A DNA stretch of 14,736 nucleotides from Obelidium mucronatum (GCA_025765595.1 JAIVFH010000557.1:1-14736); one strand, 5' to 3'. Positions 1-7,413 are shown, numbered from the stretch's first letter. Translations and numbers: made by a program. Notes: generated by a model not told the origin, from the letters alone.

Positions 1-149
1 GTAGTAGTGGTACTTAACGTTTGTGTTCCCCCAAAGGAACGTGTGCTTGCTGGCGCAATTGTATTTGTATACATACAGGTAGTCTTTTGGAAAGATCACG
101 TGTGCGCCGCCCATGATGGATGTCGCGTCATTGGTTGTTGAGACTGTGA

Positions 150-1316
150 TCACAGTGTGCAGGGTGTATCCAGAAGGAATGACTGAGAGATTGCCAGGCC
201 TCTTAACAAAGCAGATTTTGCTGCGTATGTGCAGGAAGGGCCCACCTCCAAAGCCATGGCTTGAGCAAAGGAGAGGGGATTAAGGGTAGGGATGATGGCT
301 GTAGGGTTGCTGGGGACAAGCACCACCCACAGCTTGAAGAGCTGCTGATTGGTGGGTAATTGAAGGAGGACATAGTCCTGATGGAGCGGGGAGTTGCGGT
401 AGTGGTTGATGGGTTGACACCACGTACTATAGCGAGCGGCACTCCCGATTCAGACCTCCTAGTCGGGAAACAATTCGGAGTCCGACTAGGGTCCTAATAG
501 GGCCCTATTAGGAGCAGTCCCGAATAGGGCCGAATCGGAATGGCCAATAGGCACAATTGGCGCTCCTAGCCACCCCTTAATGTACTCTTAACCTGTTTCC
601 AGTAGGAGATTTCTATTTTTTCCTTTTATTTGAAGGGGTTTCTTTCTCCTAGTCGGACTTCCGAATAGGACATAGCATTAAATGAGTAAATGCACATTAA
701 CTACTGAAAACCTTTTAAAAGATGGCTATCAGAACTCCTATTAAGAGCTAACAAATGCTATAAGGACAGGTCCAATTGGCTCATTTGCGATTAGGAGCGC
801 CACTAGGACCCCTAATAGCGCCCTATTAGGCTCCTAATTGGTCCAGCTCCTAATAGGGTCCGATTCGGACTCCTAGTAGGACTCCTAGTCGGGCCCTAAT
901 CGGACCCCGAATCGCGCGTGCCGCTCGGACCCCGGGCTGCACGTACACAACATGATTGGAGCAGAAAACGCTGAATGCTGCAGCTCCCATTGCTCCAATG
1001 GATCAAAAAACCCAGAAATAAAGCTCCTTTTGTGTGGTTGATTGTTATGGTAGCAGGCTGTGGGGAAATGCACCCCTGACGTTAAGCAATCTGCAGGAAT
1101 ACTGGAGGATGGCAGGAATAGAATCTTGCTAGGATTGGCAAACAGGAGGGATTCCAATCGCTTTAGATCCAGGCTGCAGTCTGGCACGGTGTAAATGCGG
1201 CTGCAATCCAAGAGTTGCAGAGATCGGGTTAATAGAAGAGGCTGATGCTGCTGTATGTATGGTTGAGGCAGCAGCGGCGGCTTGACGTTGTTGTGTTGAG
1301 CGTCGCATTCTTCAAG
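150..1316 (-). pseudogene. Unrecognised coding remnant split by element A1 (copy 1)
   Basis: Function unknown. Reading the minus strand from just after a TGA at 1317-1319, the frame is open through 947. It then enters inserted element A1, whose codons give an artificial tail. If A1 (428-939) and one CACGTAC copy (940-946) are removed, 519 bp disappear and the frame continues without a stop to TGA at 150-152. That makes 648 nt, or 215 codons plus stop. Across the joint it reads IMLCTWCQPINHY, and later segments include FKLWVVLVPSNPT and LSFAQAMALEVGP, which look protein-like rather than low-complexity. There is no ATG at the 5' end, so it may be an internal exon or truncated. No domain, signal peptide or clear membrane segment is recognised. 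It could be a host gene exon or an unknown transposon protein. Confidence 0.55.
428..939. mobile_element. Element A1, non-autonomous, flanked by CACGTAC (copy 1)
   Basis: This 512-bp insertion lies between direct CACGTAC repeats at 421-427 and 940-946. Imperfect terminal inverted repeats lie near both ends: CGAGCGGCACTCCCGATTC at 433-451 and GAATCGCGCGTGCCGCTCG at 909-927, which pair at 17 of 19 positions. The body is built from degenerate 10-12-base words such as TCCTAGTCGGA and TCCTAATAGGG in both orientations, including the perfect 20-bp palindrome CCTAATAGGGCCCTATTAGG at 493-512 and a near-copy at 811-830. A plainer stretch (about 590-780) lies in the middle. It has no coding capacity, so it would need enzymes from elsewhere. 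Its removal restores a host frame, which supports a real insertion with a 7-bp target duplication. The superfamily is not recognised. Confidence 0.75.
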
Positions 1317-1472
1317 TCAAAGTGATGAGGGAGAACACAACAAACCAGAGAATACTTTATTACAGCTATTACAGCTTTGTAGCCGTTGATATGCAAGGAA
1401 TAATTTGATTCAATAAATTACATTGGTATCATTGCGTTAACTTGATTATTTATTTATTTATCTATTAATGCA
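1317..1472. other. A/T-rich spacer with (ATTT)n microsatellite
   Basis: No gene is seen. The spacer holds a short ATTT microsatellite at about 1445-1461, an adjacent pair of TTACAGCTAT/TTACAGCTTT words near 1360-1378, and CAATAAA near 1411. It recurs at 10990-11145. It separates the divergent minus-strand remnant (150-1316) from the plus-strand frame starting at 1473, so a promoter could lie here, but no core promoter motif is convincing. Confidence 0.4.
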
Positions 1473-1886
1473 ATGGTCAAAACGCGTAACAAACGAAATC
1501 GCGTCAAAAAGTCAGCATCCACCACTGCACACCAGATGCTGAAATGCCAGAAGCACATGTCTGAGCAGGGACTGAGCCGCACTGATGTTATAGGTTGGTG
1601 GGCCAATACTTTTATTTTTGCTGAGGTTGGTGTTAAACATTTTCAGCAACAAAACCTGCAGAGCTGCGAGTGCTGGAGGCTTCGGCGGCTCCGGCAACCT
1701 AACTCGCCCCTTCGACGCTCAAGCGCTGCAGCGCACGGGCCCATCATGTCTCAGCGCTGCTCTGACGTGGGGGTCTGGTTGAGAGCGGGCCGCGACCGGG
1801 TGGAAAAGGGCGGGCTTATTCAGCCCCTCTGGCAACACACCTTGCCCCCCCCAACACAACATCACTACACTTGCGCACGCCCTTGA
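1473..1886 (+). CDS. Hypothetical basic protein, possibly frameshifted (copy 1)
   Basis: Function not recognised. The 137-codon frame starts at ATG 1473. Its first 50 or so residues are strongly basic (MVKTRNKRNRVKKSASTTAH) and then read QMLKCQKHMSEQGLSRTD, which is plausible protein and could be a nucleic-acid-binding or nuclear-localisation N-terminus. After about residue 60 the frame becomes Arg-, Cys- and Pro-rich and less natural. From about 1660 another plus frame reads AASAGGFGGSGNLTRPFDAQ, which looks better, so a frameshift or splice near 1655-1665 is possible. It lies just upstream of the A/C-rich plus frame at 1889-2296. It might be the start of a mobile-element ORF or a small host exon. 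The antisense frames over it are discounted. Confidence 0.3.
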   Translation: MVKTRNKRNRVKKSASTTAHQMLKCQKHMSEQGLSRTDVIGWWANTFIFAEVGVKHFQQQNLQSCECWRLRRLRQPNSPLRRSSAAAHGPIMSQRCSDVGVWLRAGRDRVEKGGLIQPLWQHTLPPPTQHHYTCARP

Positions 1887-1888
1887 AA

Positions 1889-2296
1889 ATGAAACAAAAG
1901 AAACAAATAGAAACAAAGTAACAAATAAAGCAAAACATAACAACCCAATACACCAAAAAACCAACTGTACCAACACAAATATCAGAACGCAAAAGAAACA
2001 AACATTCCGGAAACAACAGTAGAGACAAACAGGAGATTTATTCCTACTCAAACTCTGATAGCCGAGACCATCCAACACAAGCCCAACCTGAAAAATTAAA
2101 AGCCCAACTCTGAATCAAGGCACCACAACTAAGCAACCCAAATAAGAAACAAAGAAACAAAACAAACGCACAGGGGGGTGGGACTGCCATTTCCAGTTTT
2201 GCATATTTGCAAAAGTCGAAGAGATCAAATTTTGTGCAACCACCACCCACCACCAGCCCACCACCAACCAACACCATCCCATATGCCACCAAGTGA
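1889..2296 (+). pseudogene. A/C-rich frame with two stops, possible LINE ORF1 debris (copy 1)
   Basis: From ATG 1889 a single plus phase runs 136 codons to TGA 2294-2296, broken by TAA at 1919-1921 and TGA at 2111-2113. It reads as a hydrophilic, Lys/Asn/Gln/Thr-rich protein (pieces: ISERKRNKHSGNNSRDKQ, EIYSYSNSDSRDHPTQAQ, PNKKQRNKTNAQ) and ends in a proline-rich VQPPPTTSPPPTNT. This plus-strand A/C richness matches that of the LINE ORF at 3309-5514, so I infer it could be the nucleic-acid-binding ORF1 or an N-terminal part of the same element. No zinc knuckle or RRM is visible. Antisense frames here are hydrophobic shadows of A/C-rich sequence. Confidence 0.3.
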
Positions 2297-3241
2297 CTCC
2301 AGAGTGACGAAATTAGAGGGACAATACCTTTAAGTCCAGGGTTCTGTGTTAGCTTATGCTGATCAGCCTGTCTTCCAACTTAATTTGAATGCTGCACCTC
2401 TCCAATCATCAACCTGCCTTCTAATCAGTTGCTAAGGTAAGTAATTGAGGGATGTTCTGCTTTCCTGTTTGGTTAGCTGCGACTTTTTTTTTTGTTTATC
2501 ACACAACACAACACCCATCAACACCTATTTTTTTTGTGAATGCATTTCCATCAGTTTCGCAACTTTTAAAACCCCCCCGGATTTTTCCCTGATTTTTCTC
2601 TATTTTATTTGATGCTCTGACTTTTTTTTTGTTTTGCTGATATTAAAGAAAATTCCAACAGGTGCCCAACCCATGCAACCAACTGGTCCCTCCATCAGTA
2701 ATCTTCAAAATATGAGAATCACTCTTGGTATGCATCCAATTCTACTATTCCCCCAAGTCCCTTTAACTGCGACTTTTTTTTGTTTTTTTTTAAATAAAAT
2801 CCCCATTTGCATTTGTACTCCCAGAATTAAAAACATTAATCAAAGATGATCATTTGACACCAGATAATAAATTTATATAATGTCTATGACAGGTTTCAAG
2901 TAACATACTGGCATGGATAAATTTAGCAGAGTGGTCTTCACCTTGATCAGTCGTAGAGTAGAACTTTTGACCACAGATTGACTACTAGAAAAATTTTCTA
3001 CTCTATTTTCCACTTTATTCTTCCAGAATCAAGGTAACAGACTTGTGGCTACGCATTACTATTGATTTTGTTAAGTTTCCATAATACCTGCCTTGATGTA
3101 ACGTCACATCCCCAGCCACAAGCCTTCACTGTAACGTTACAACTAACAAATTTTTGACAGGCTTTTTTTCAGAAACAAGCCGAGTGTCTGAGTCCCACCC
3201 CCCTGACAAACGCAACCAAAAACAGACACTATACCTTCAAA
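2297..3241. other. Gene-less T-rich spacer with T-tract motif, splice-like sites and palindromes
   Basis: No convincing gene is seen. Three related words, CTGCGAC/CTCTGAC followed by 8-10 T and GTTT, occur at about 2477, 2616 and 2766, spaced 139-150 bp apart. Splice-like sites include AAG|GTAAGT at about 2436 and AACAG|GTGCC at about 2661. Between them and a GGTATGC at about 2730 a short frame reads QPMQPTGPSISNLQNM. A perfect 10-bp inverted repeat TAGAGTAGAA/TTCTACTCTA lies at 2954-2963 and 2996-3005. CRE-like and palindromic words are at 3095-3110 and 3130-3141 (TGTAACGTTACA). An acceptor-like TTTTTTTCAG is at about 3170. A LINE endonuclease domain would be expected here but is not recognisable. 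The stretch recurs at 11970-12914. Confidence 0.4.
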
Positions 3242-3308
3242 ATGGATGAAACCTTCAACAGCAACAACCTGTACAACAGCAGCAGCAACAAAAACAATCA
3301 GCTTGTAA

Positions 3309-4061
3309 CATGCAAGGCAGCTAATAACGACATTGAACAAATGGCAACTCAGGAAGGGAAATGCAGAAAGAATCCAGGCGCACACCAAGATGGCAGACAG
3401 CATGAAATGCAAAGAGCCATCTGAAACTGAAAACCTATATGAACCCTAGTGGGAAACATGAAGTCATGGAAACAATCGACACAGTGGCCCAGAAACACAT
3501 GGACCTTATGAGCGACATTGCACTAAAAACACAACCAACAAGGACTTGTGGTAAAGAACCAAAGAAGAGACAAATACACAACCAGTGGATCGCCCTTTTT
3601 AACAGCCTAGAAACCTGCATCAAACAGGTTAAAAAATCTGAAGACAATACAAAGGAAATTAACAGACAAAACAAGAGAAGACTGCAAAAGACACTAGAAA
3701 AGACGGAACATGAATGGGCCAGACCACAGCCTGACAGCCAAAAAGACAACCTCCAAGAAACAATGAGAAGAGAAACAATACAATGGTTAGGTGAACAGCA
3801 ACATGAGGTCAGGAAGAAGATGGAAAGCGCGACCGCGCAAGCCATCACCCAAATGATTGAGGAAAATGTGGCAGCAAGGAACAATAGAATGAACAAAAAC
3901 ACAAAGAGATTCCTCAACAGTGTCCTCGACAGATTCCACAAAATAGACCTTGATAGAATTAAAGTCACCAACCAAGACGGCAACAGCTATATTGAATTTG
4001 ACAGTGAGGAAGTCAAAGTAGAAGTGGCAAAACAAATGAAGGAGTGGTTCCACAGCACGTA
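3309..4061 (+). pseudogene. LINE ORF2 linker region before the RT domain (copy 1, frameshifted)
   Basis: This is non-LTR retrotransposon debris. From 3439 the frame (start codon arbitrary) is a charged, helical region rich in Lys, Glu and Gln with phrases such as IALFNSLETCIKQVKKS, RRLQKTLEKTEHEW and FLNSVLDRFHKIDLDRIKV, then SEEVKVEVAKQMKEWF. That last pattern (SVLxR...I.LDRI.V followed by EV...V...M..WF) is what I know from the spacer between endonuclease and reverse transcriptase in a LINE group common in Glomeromycotina. In copy 1 an extra C at 3444-3446 breaks the frame from the upstream part (3309 onward). A second frame, 3242-3424 (MDETFNSNNLYNS), is Asn/Gln-rich and may be an older part of the same element. 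Codons after 4061 (YYSEQHSRFG) belong to inserted element A2. Confidence 0.6.
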
Positions 4062-4726
4062 CTATAGCGAGCAGCACTCCCGATTCGGACCCTATTCGGA
4101 CTCCGAATCGGACTAGACTGTCCGTTAGGCCTAACGGCACTCCAAACGGACTCCAATTGAGCTCCAAATGCGCTTCCAATTGGATTTACAGCTCCTAACG
4201 GCTTTTTCGGCCCATTGCTAATAGCAAGTTGATAGTCCTAGTCGGAAAGCTAGTTAAACGCGGCTAGGGGTCCTACTAGGATCCCCGTTAGGACTCCAAA
4301 TCTCAAAAACTTTGTGCATCTGGTGGGGTTTGAAGCCATCAGAAAATTTTTCTGAGCCTTCATCCTGAAATTTTCTGCCAAAAATTTCACTCAAATTGAA
4401 AAAGTTGTCGCCCAGTGCCCTCAATGGGTTTAATGAATGACGTAATACAAACTTGTGTCACACATATGTTACAAATCATTATTATTCCATTGTTATTTCT
4501 ATTTGACTGAACTACCTTTTGAATTCAAATCAAGTTAATTAATGCTTCAGATTTCACAATCAGGAATTTATTCACTACAAAATAAGTAGCTATGTTTGCA
4601 TGCAATCAAGAATTAATATAAGTTGACATAGTGCAGTTTAGAAATGGCAGTGGCTTTGAAGATGATCTGGTGAGGCAAGTATTCAAAGTTAGGCTTGTTT
4701 AATAAATTTTAAATTTTCTCTCTCAG
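4062..4726. mobile_element. Element A2 inside the LINE, flanked by GCACGTA (copy 1)
   Basis: About 665 bp lie between GCACGTA at 4055-4061 and 4727-4733. Starting from CACGTAC at 4056, the first 36 bp match the left end of A1 at 34 positions, and the next 200 bp or so use the same degenerate vocabulary (TCCTAGTCGGA, CTCCTAACGG, GGACTCC). From about 4310 the sequence changes to A/T-rich unique DNA with imperfect palindromes around TCAGAAAATTTTTCTGA. The right end, TTTTCTCTCTCAG, shows no inverted match to the left end. It may be a 3'-altered or composite family member, or the right repeat may be a chance 7-mer. It interrupts LINE coding sequence, with linker to the left and thumb region to the right. 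It contains no gene. Confidence 0.6.
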
Positions 4727-4811
4727 GCACGTATTAAAATTGTCAAAATAAGTGGAATAACCAAAGAACTAATCTCCAAAGGAGGGAGAGAAAACTGGAA
4801 ACTTATAGTGA

Positions 4812-5514
4812 AAATGGTACAAACAAGTGAAGAATCCATGGACTCCTGGCAACTGGGAAGAGCTGGAAAAACAAGCCGCTCTGCTATATGAATTTCAAGA
4901 AGGAAATACTATAAAATCTAACACAAAAAAAGTTAAAGTGATTGCCATCAACCCCACAAACCCCAAATCAATGCTGAATTGGGGCGACCACAGTGAAGTA
5001 GAGGTCTTAGAAAAAGAACAAAGTGAGAGAATACTTGGAAACTACTTCTCAGCAGACAACTCAAACGCAAGAGCAATAGAAGAGATACGCGCCCAAATTC
5101 AAACCATGGTAAATATCCTGAAGGACAAAAGAATCACTGACAAAAGTGCGATCATGATCATAAACACTGTGCTACTCCAACAAATAAGATACAAATGGCA
5201 GACAGTACCAGTGTCCTCCTCTGAAGTGGAAAAATGGTTTACCCCAATCCTAAGACTAGTAAAACAAAAAGCAAAACAGCCAATTAGTCTGCCAACCTCC
5301 CAACTAAAACACTCACAAATATATAACCTAATTGACTGGAATGACCAATTCATGGTTGACAGTGTCAGCAACCTAATGATACATGTGAACTCTGATGACC
5401 TGATTGGAAGAATAACCAAGATACGACTAGCAAACCTACAAGAAGAACTTGCCCTGCCGCACTGCCCCCTTGAAACACCCTTCCCAGCCAAAGTAGGAAA
5501 AGGTGTCCCCATAG
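4812..5514 (+). pseudogene. LINE reverse transcriptase, thumb/C-terminal part (copy 1)
   Basis: This is the C-terminal part of a non-LTR retrotransposon RT. The open phase begins after TGA 4809-4811. WTPGNWEELEKQAALLYEF and KVKVIAINPTNP correspond to the helix and strand after the catalytic YxDD box in this family. ERILGNYFSADN matches the conserved R-x-LG block, then ITDKSAIMIINTVLLQQIRY and ILRLVKQKAKQPISLP match the thumb as I know it from Glomeromycotina LINEs. The YxDD box, the preceding palm motifs and the endonuclease are absent, so it cannot make an active enzyme. Another phase just upstream (4727-4860: RIKIVKISGITKELISKG) may be further RT debris. Element B interrupts the frame at 5515. 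Skipping B and one target copy, it ends after 7 more codons at TGA 7243-7245. Confidence 0.7.
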
Positions 5515-5542
5515 CGAGCCGGACCTCGCGAGCCGCTAACGG

Positions 5543-5803
5543 GCCGCTTAGCAGGCCGCTCGCGACCTGTGGGCGAAAAGCGTGCCAGTCGCTAACCAGT
5601 GGAAAGCCAGCCGCGTCGCAGTTAGTTCACAGGCCGCGAGCCAGTTGACAGCCAGTGGAGAGCCAGTTGAAAGCTATTCCTTACTTTATTTCGAAAAAGG
5701 TAAGAAATAATGAGCAGAAAAGTTTTAAAACCATAACATATGTATTTGAAGTAATAAACAAAATCCAAATTACCAACAATAAACAAAAACAAAACAAGGA
5801 TGC
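5543..5803 (+). repeat. B-family 261-bp repeat, left copy
   Basis: This copy starts GCCGCTTAGCAGGCC and ends AACAAGGATGC. The first 120 bp are GC-rich with reiterated GCCAGT/GGCCGC words, and the rest is A-rich with strings such as AACAATAAACAAAAACAAAA. It matches 6952-7212 over exactly 261 bp with 18 differences by hand count (about 93%) and no gap. On the left it is extended by 28 bp that are absent from the right copy. Confidence 0.9.
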
Positions 5804-6232
5804 GCAAAGTCGAAAAGAACAAAATATTGAAGAAACAATAAATAAAAAAACCCCCAATCAGCGCTTTGCCTTCTTGCTTGCGCTTCCTTCCTGAAGCGGC
5901 TCCCGCCATTTATTCTTTAACTTGTTCTAAAATTCTTAAAGATGGTGACTTGGATCGCACTGCTCCCGGGCTTCGTCATACGCAGTAACTTCAATTTGTC
6001 AAGCCGGGGAATGGGGAATGGGGGCAGTAGAAAAGGTGTACAAGAGAATGACTTTGCGTTTGCCCTATAACCAGGATTGCTGTGCCCTTCGTTTGGAAAA
6101 TATGCACCGGCTCTACAATTTTTGCGTCTGTTGCACTGGGATATACCAAATTCAAAGTTATTTTCAATGGGTGATAGTTGCTTGGTTATTAAGCGTAATT
6201 AAAACAGTTGTTTTCAACTTGCAAAAATATTA
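5804..6232. other. Interior of element B, left of the MITE
   Basis: No secure gene is seen. Two weak coding-like pieces are visible. On the minus strand, an ATG at about 5907-5909 begins MAGAASGRKRKQEGKA, which reads like a first exon before becoming hydrophobic where it enters the A-rich repeat. On the plus strand, a 71-codon frame at 6018-6233 contains KRMTLRLPYNQDCCALRLEN and a Cys/aromatic-rich tail and ends at the MITE border. Either could be captured host sequence or chance. Confidence 0.3.
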
Positions 6233-6677
6233 GGGGGTTTCAAAGTTAGATTTTTTTCAAACAAAAAGGGTTTCTTTGATGTCAAAACTCTTTAAAAAAA
6301 TTGAGTTTTTCTGGCTGGGGGTTTCAAAGATAATCCCCAGCTTTTCATGGACCGCCAATGCCCTACCAATGCCCAGCCAATGCCCTGCCTTTCTTCAACT
6401 TGACTCCTGAAACATAAGTACCATTAAAGCGGCGGAGCCATACTGTTTTATTGAGCAGGAGTTTTGAGCTTTGCATATGGTTTATGTTTGCAACTGCAGC
6501 CATAGTTTTAGTTGCACCTTGAGGAATGAGTTGACATTGCTGCTTGAAAAAAATAACAGAAAGAAAAAAACGGGAGAACAAAGCATCTCAGTTGATGCTT
6601 TTTTGAGAAAAAAACGATTTCCTTTCAGAAAAAAATAAACGAAAGAACTGCATTTTTTTTGTAACTTTGAAACCCCC
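6233..6677. mobile_element. MITE with 16-bp perfect inverted repeats and TATTA flanks
   Basis: This is a 445-bp element with perfect terminal inverted repeats GGGGGTTTCAAAGTTA (6233-6248) and TAACTTTGAAACCCCC (6662-6677). Both ends are flanked by TATTA in direct orientation (6228-6232 and 6678-6682), so the target duplication is 5 bp, or TA if the outer bases belong to the element. A further GGGGGTTTCAAAGA lies inside at 6317-6330 within a small hairpin (GCTGGGG/CCCCAGC), and another hairpin, AAAGCATC/GATGCTTT, lies at 6580-6601. There is no transposase frame. It is non-autonomous and nested inside element B, hence younger than B's insertion or carried in with B. Confidence 0.85.
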
Positions 6678-6682
6678 TATTA

Positions 6683-6951
6683 TATCATTTAAAAAAGCAC
6701 AAAAAAAAAACAACTGGAGGTGAGCTGTCTCCATTCTATGTTATTCAGTGCATTGGCTCCTCCTGCCTTATCATTACCTGTCACCTTCATTTCTATCCTC
6801 TCTTGTTTGCTTGAGGTTTCTTCCCTCTCCGTTGGTATACAGGGGAGGTCTGAGTGTACACTCATAAATCAGCCAGAGCTACGTATCCATTAAGATCTCC
6901 CAGCATTCAGATTGGTGTCATGATTTTGGTGTTGGTTGTTTTGATTTGACA
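6683..6951. other. Interior of element B, right of the MITE
   Basis: No gene, splice signal or strong repeat is seen. The sequence is mixed and mildly pyrimidine-rich (for example around 6790-6835). It leads directly into the right 261-bp repeat with the words TTTTGATTTGACA. Confidence 0.4.
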
Positions 6952-7212
6952 GCCGCTTAGCAGGCCACTTGCGACCTGTGGGCGACCCGCATGCAAGCCG
7001 CTAACCAGTGGAAAGCCAGCCGCGTCGCAGTTAGTTCACAGGCCGCAAGCCATTTGACAGCCAGTTGAGAGCCAGTTGAAAGCTAGTCCTTACTTTATTT
7101 CGAAAAAGGTAAGAAACAATGGGCAGAAAAGTTTTAAAACCACAACATATGTATTTAAAGTAATAAACAAAATCCAAAGTACCAACAATAAACAAAAACA
7201 AAAAAAGGATGC
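6952..7212 (+). repeat. B-family 261-bp repeat, right copy
   Basis: This is a direct repeat of 5543-5803, the same length with 18 substitutions. It lacks the 28-bp head of the left copy and is followed immediately by the GGTGTCCCCATAG target duplication, so its right end is the right end of the whole insertion. The divergence between the two repeats (about 7%) shows they are far older than the near-identical 9.67-kb duplication. Confidence 0.9.
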
Positions 7213-7225
7213 GGTGTCCCCATAG

Positions 7226-7413
7226 CCGGACCTTTGCTCCATTGAATTTAACACAAATGAAATTGTGCTTGAATTGTGGGACTTGTTTGCAACGCGTCCA
7301 TCTGTCATTCAAAAATAAAAATTGAAGACTACAATAGAAAACAAAGGAAAAATTTAGACTAGAGTTCACCATTGTTTGCAAGTTTGTCTGTGCTGAATTA
7401 ATATTCCAGCAAA
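7226..7413 (+). pseudogene. LINE 3' end resuming after element B
   Basis: After the right target duplication the LINE resumes. In the thumb phase it codes only AGPLLH before TGA 7243-7245. A neighbouring phase reads RTFAPLNLTQMKLCLNCGTC and ends TAA/TGA-rich near 7325. The C-x2-C-x2-C cluster would suit a C-terminal zinc-binding tail if one frameshift separates it from the thumb; this is inference. The rest is probably 3' untranslated sequence (AAAAATAAAAATTGAAG near 7310-7327). No target duplication for the LINE itself was found. Confidence 0.35.

Larger units (their letters stand above)
1..5066. repeat. Large direct repeat, copy 1 (9.67-kb unit)
   Basis: This stretch recurs in the same orientation at 9673-14736, so the period is about 9,672 bp. 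Line-by-line reading finds only single-base indels: an extra G in copy 2 near 10202, an extra A in copy 1 near 553, an extra T in copy 2 near 10312, an extra C in copy 1 at 3444-3446 (CCC versus CC), five A versus four A near 4868, and TT versus T near 5036. I saw no substitution, and T-runs of 8-10 have equal length in both copies. Both copies carry the same nested insertions, so the repeat formed, or was assembled, after those insertions. If there are exactly two copies, the junction must lie between about 5066 and 9673. Confidence 0.97.
5515..7212. mobile_element. Element B, composite insertion with 13-bp target duplication
   Basis: This 1,698-bp insertion is bounded by GGTGTCCCCATAG at 5502-5514 and 7213-7225, perfect direct repeats of 13 bp. 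Removing it and one copy keeps the LINE frame open to TGA 7243-7245, which supports a true insertion into the LINE. It begins with a GC-rich head (CGAGCCGGACCTCGCGAG). It contains two 261-bp direct repeats (5543-5803 and 6952-7212), the second ending exactly at the target duplication in an A-rich tail. About 1.15 kb of other DNA, including a MITE, lies between the repeats. A 13-bp duplication and A-rich 3' end suit a retroposon moved by LINE machinery. The paired direct repeats recall an LTR element, but TG...CA ends, a 4-6-bp duplication and equal outer ends are lacking. Confidence 0.75.

Noticed and set aside
203..442. Minus-strand 79-codon ORF rich in Ser/Thr/Pro (second copy 9875-10114)
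   Set aside because: It is an alternative phase of the region where the A1-restored 215-codon frame reads far more like protein, and its N-terminus comes from element A1.
1719..2292. Three hydrophobic minus-strand ORFs resembling membrane proteins
   Set aside because: They are antisense to the A/C-rich plus-strand frame 1889-2296, and Phe/Leu/Val/Cys runs come from poly-purine codons read backwards.
1889..2296. Stop-codon reassignment to explain the in-frame TAA and TGA
   Set aside because: Both TAA and TGA would need reassignment, and other frames in the window end sensibly at these codons; decay of a mobile-element ORF is simpler.
5515..7212. Element B as a canonical LTR retrotransposon
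   Set aside because: The flanking duplication is 13 bp rather than 4-6, the outer ends do not match (28-bp head only on the left), and no TG...CA ends, primer-binding site or gag-pol are visible.
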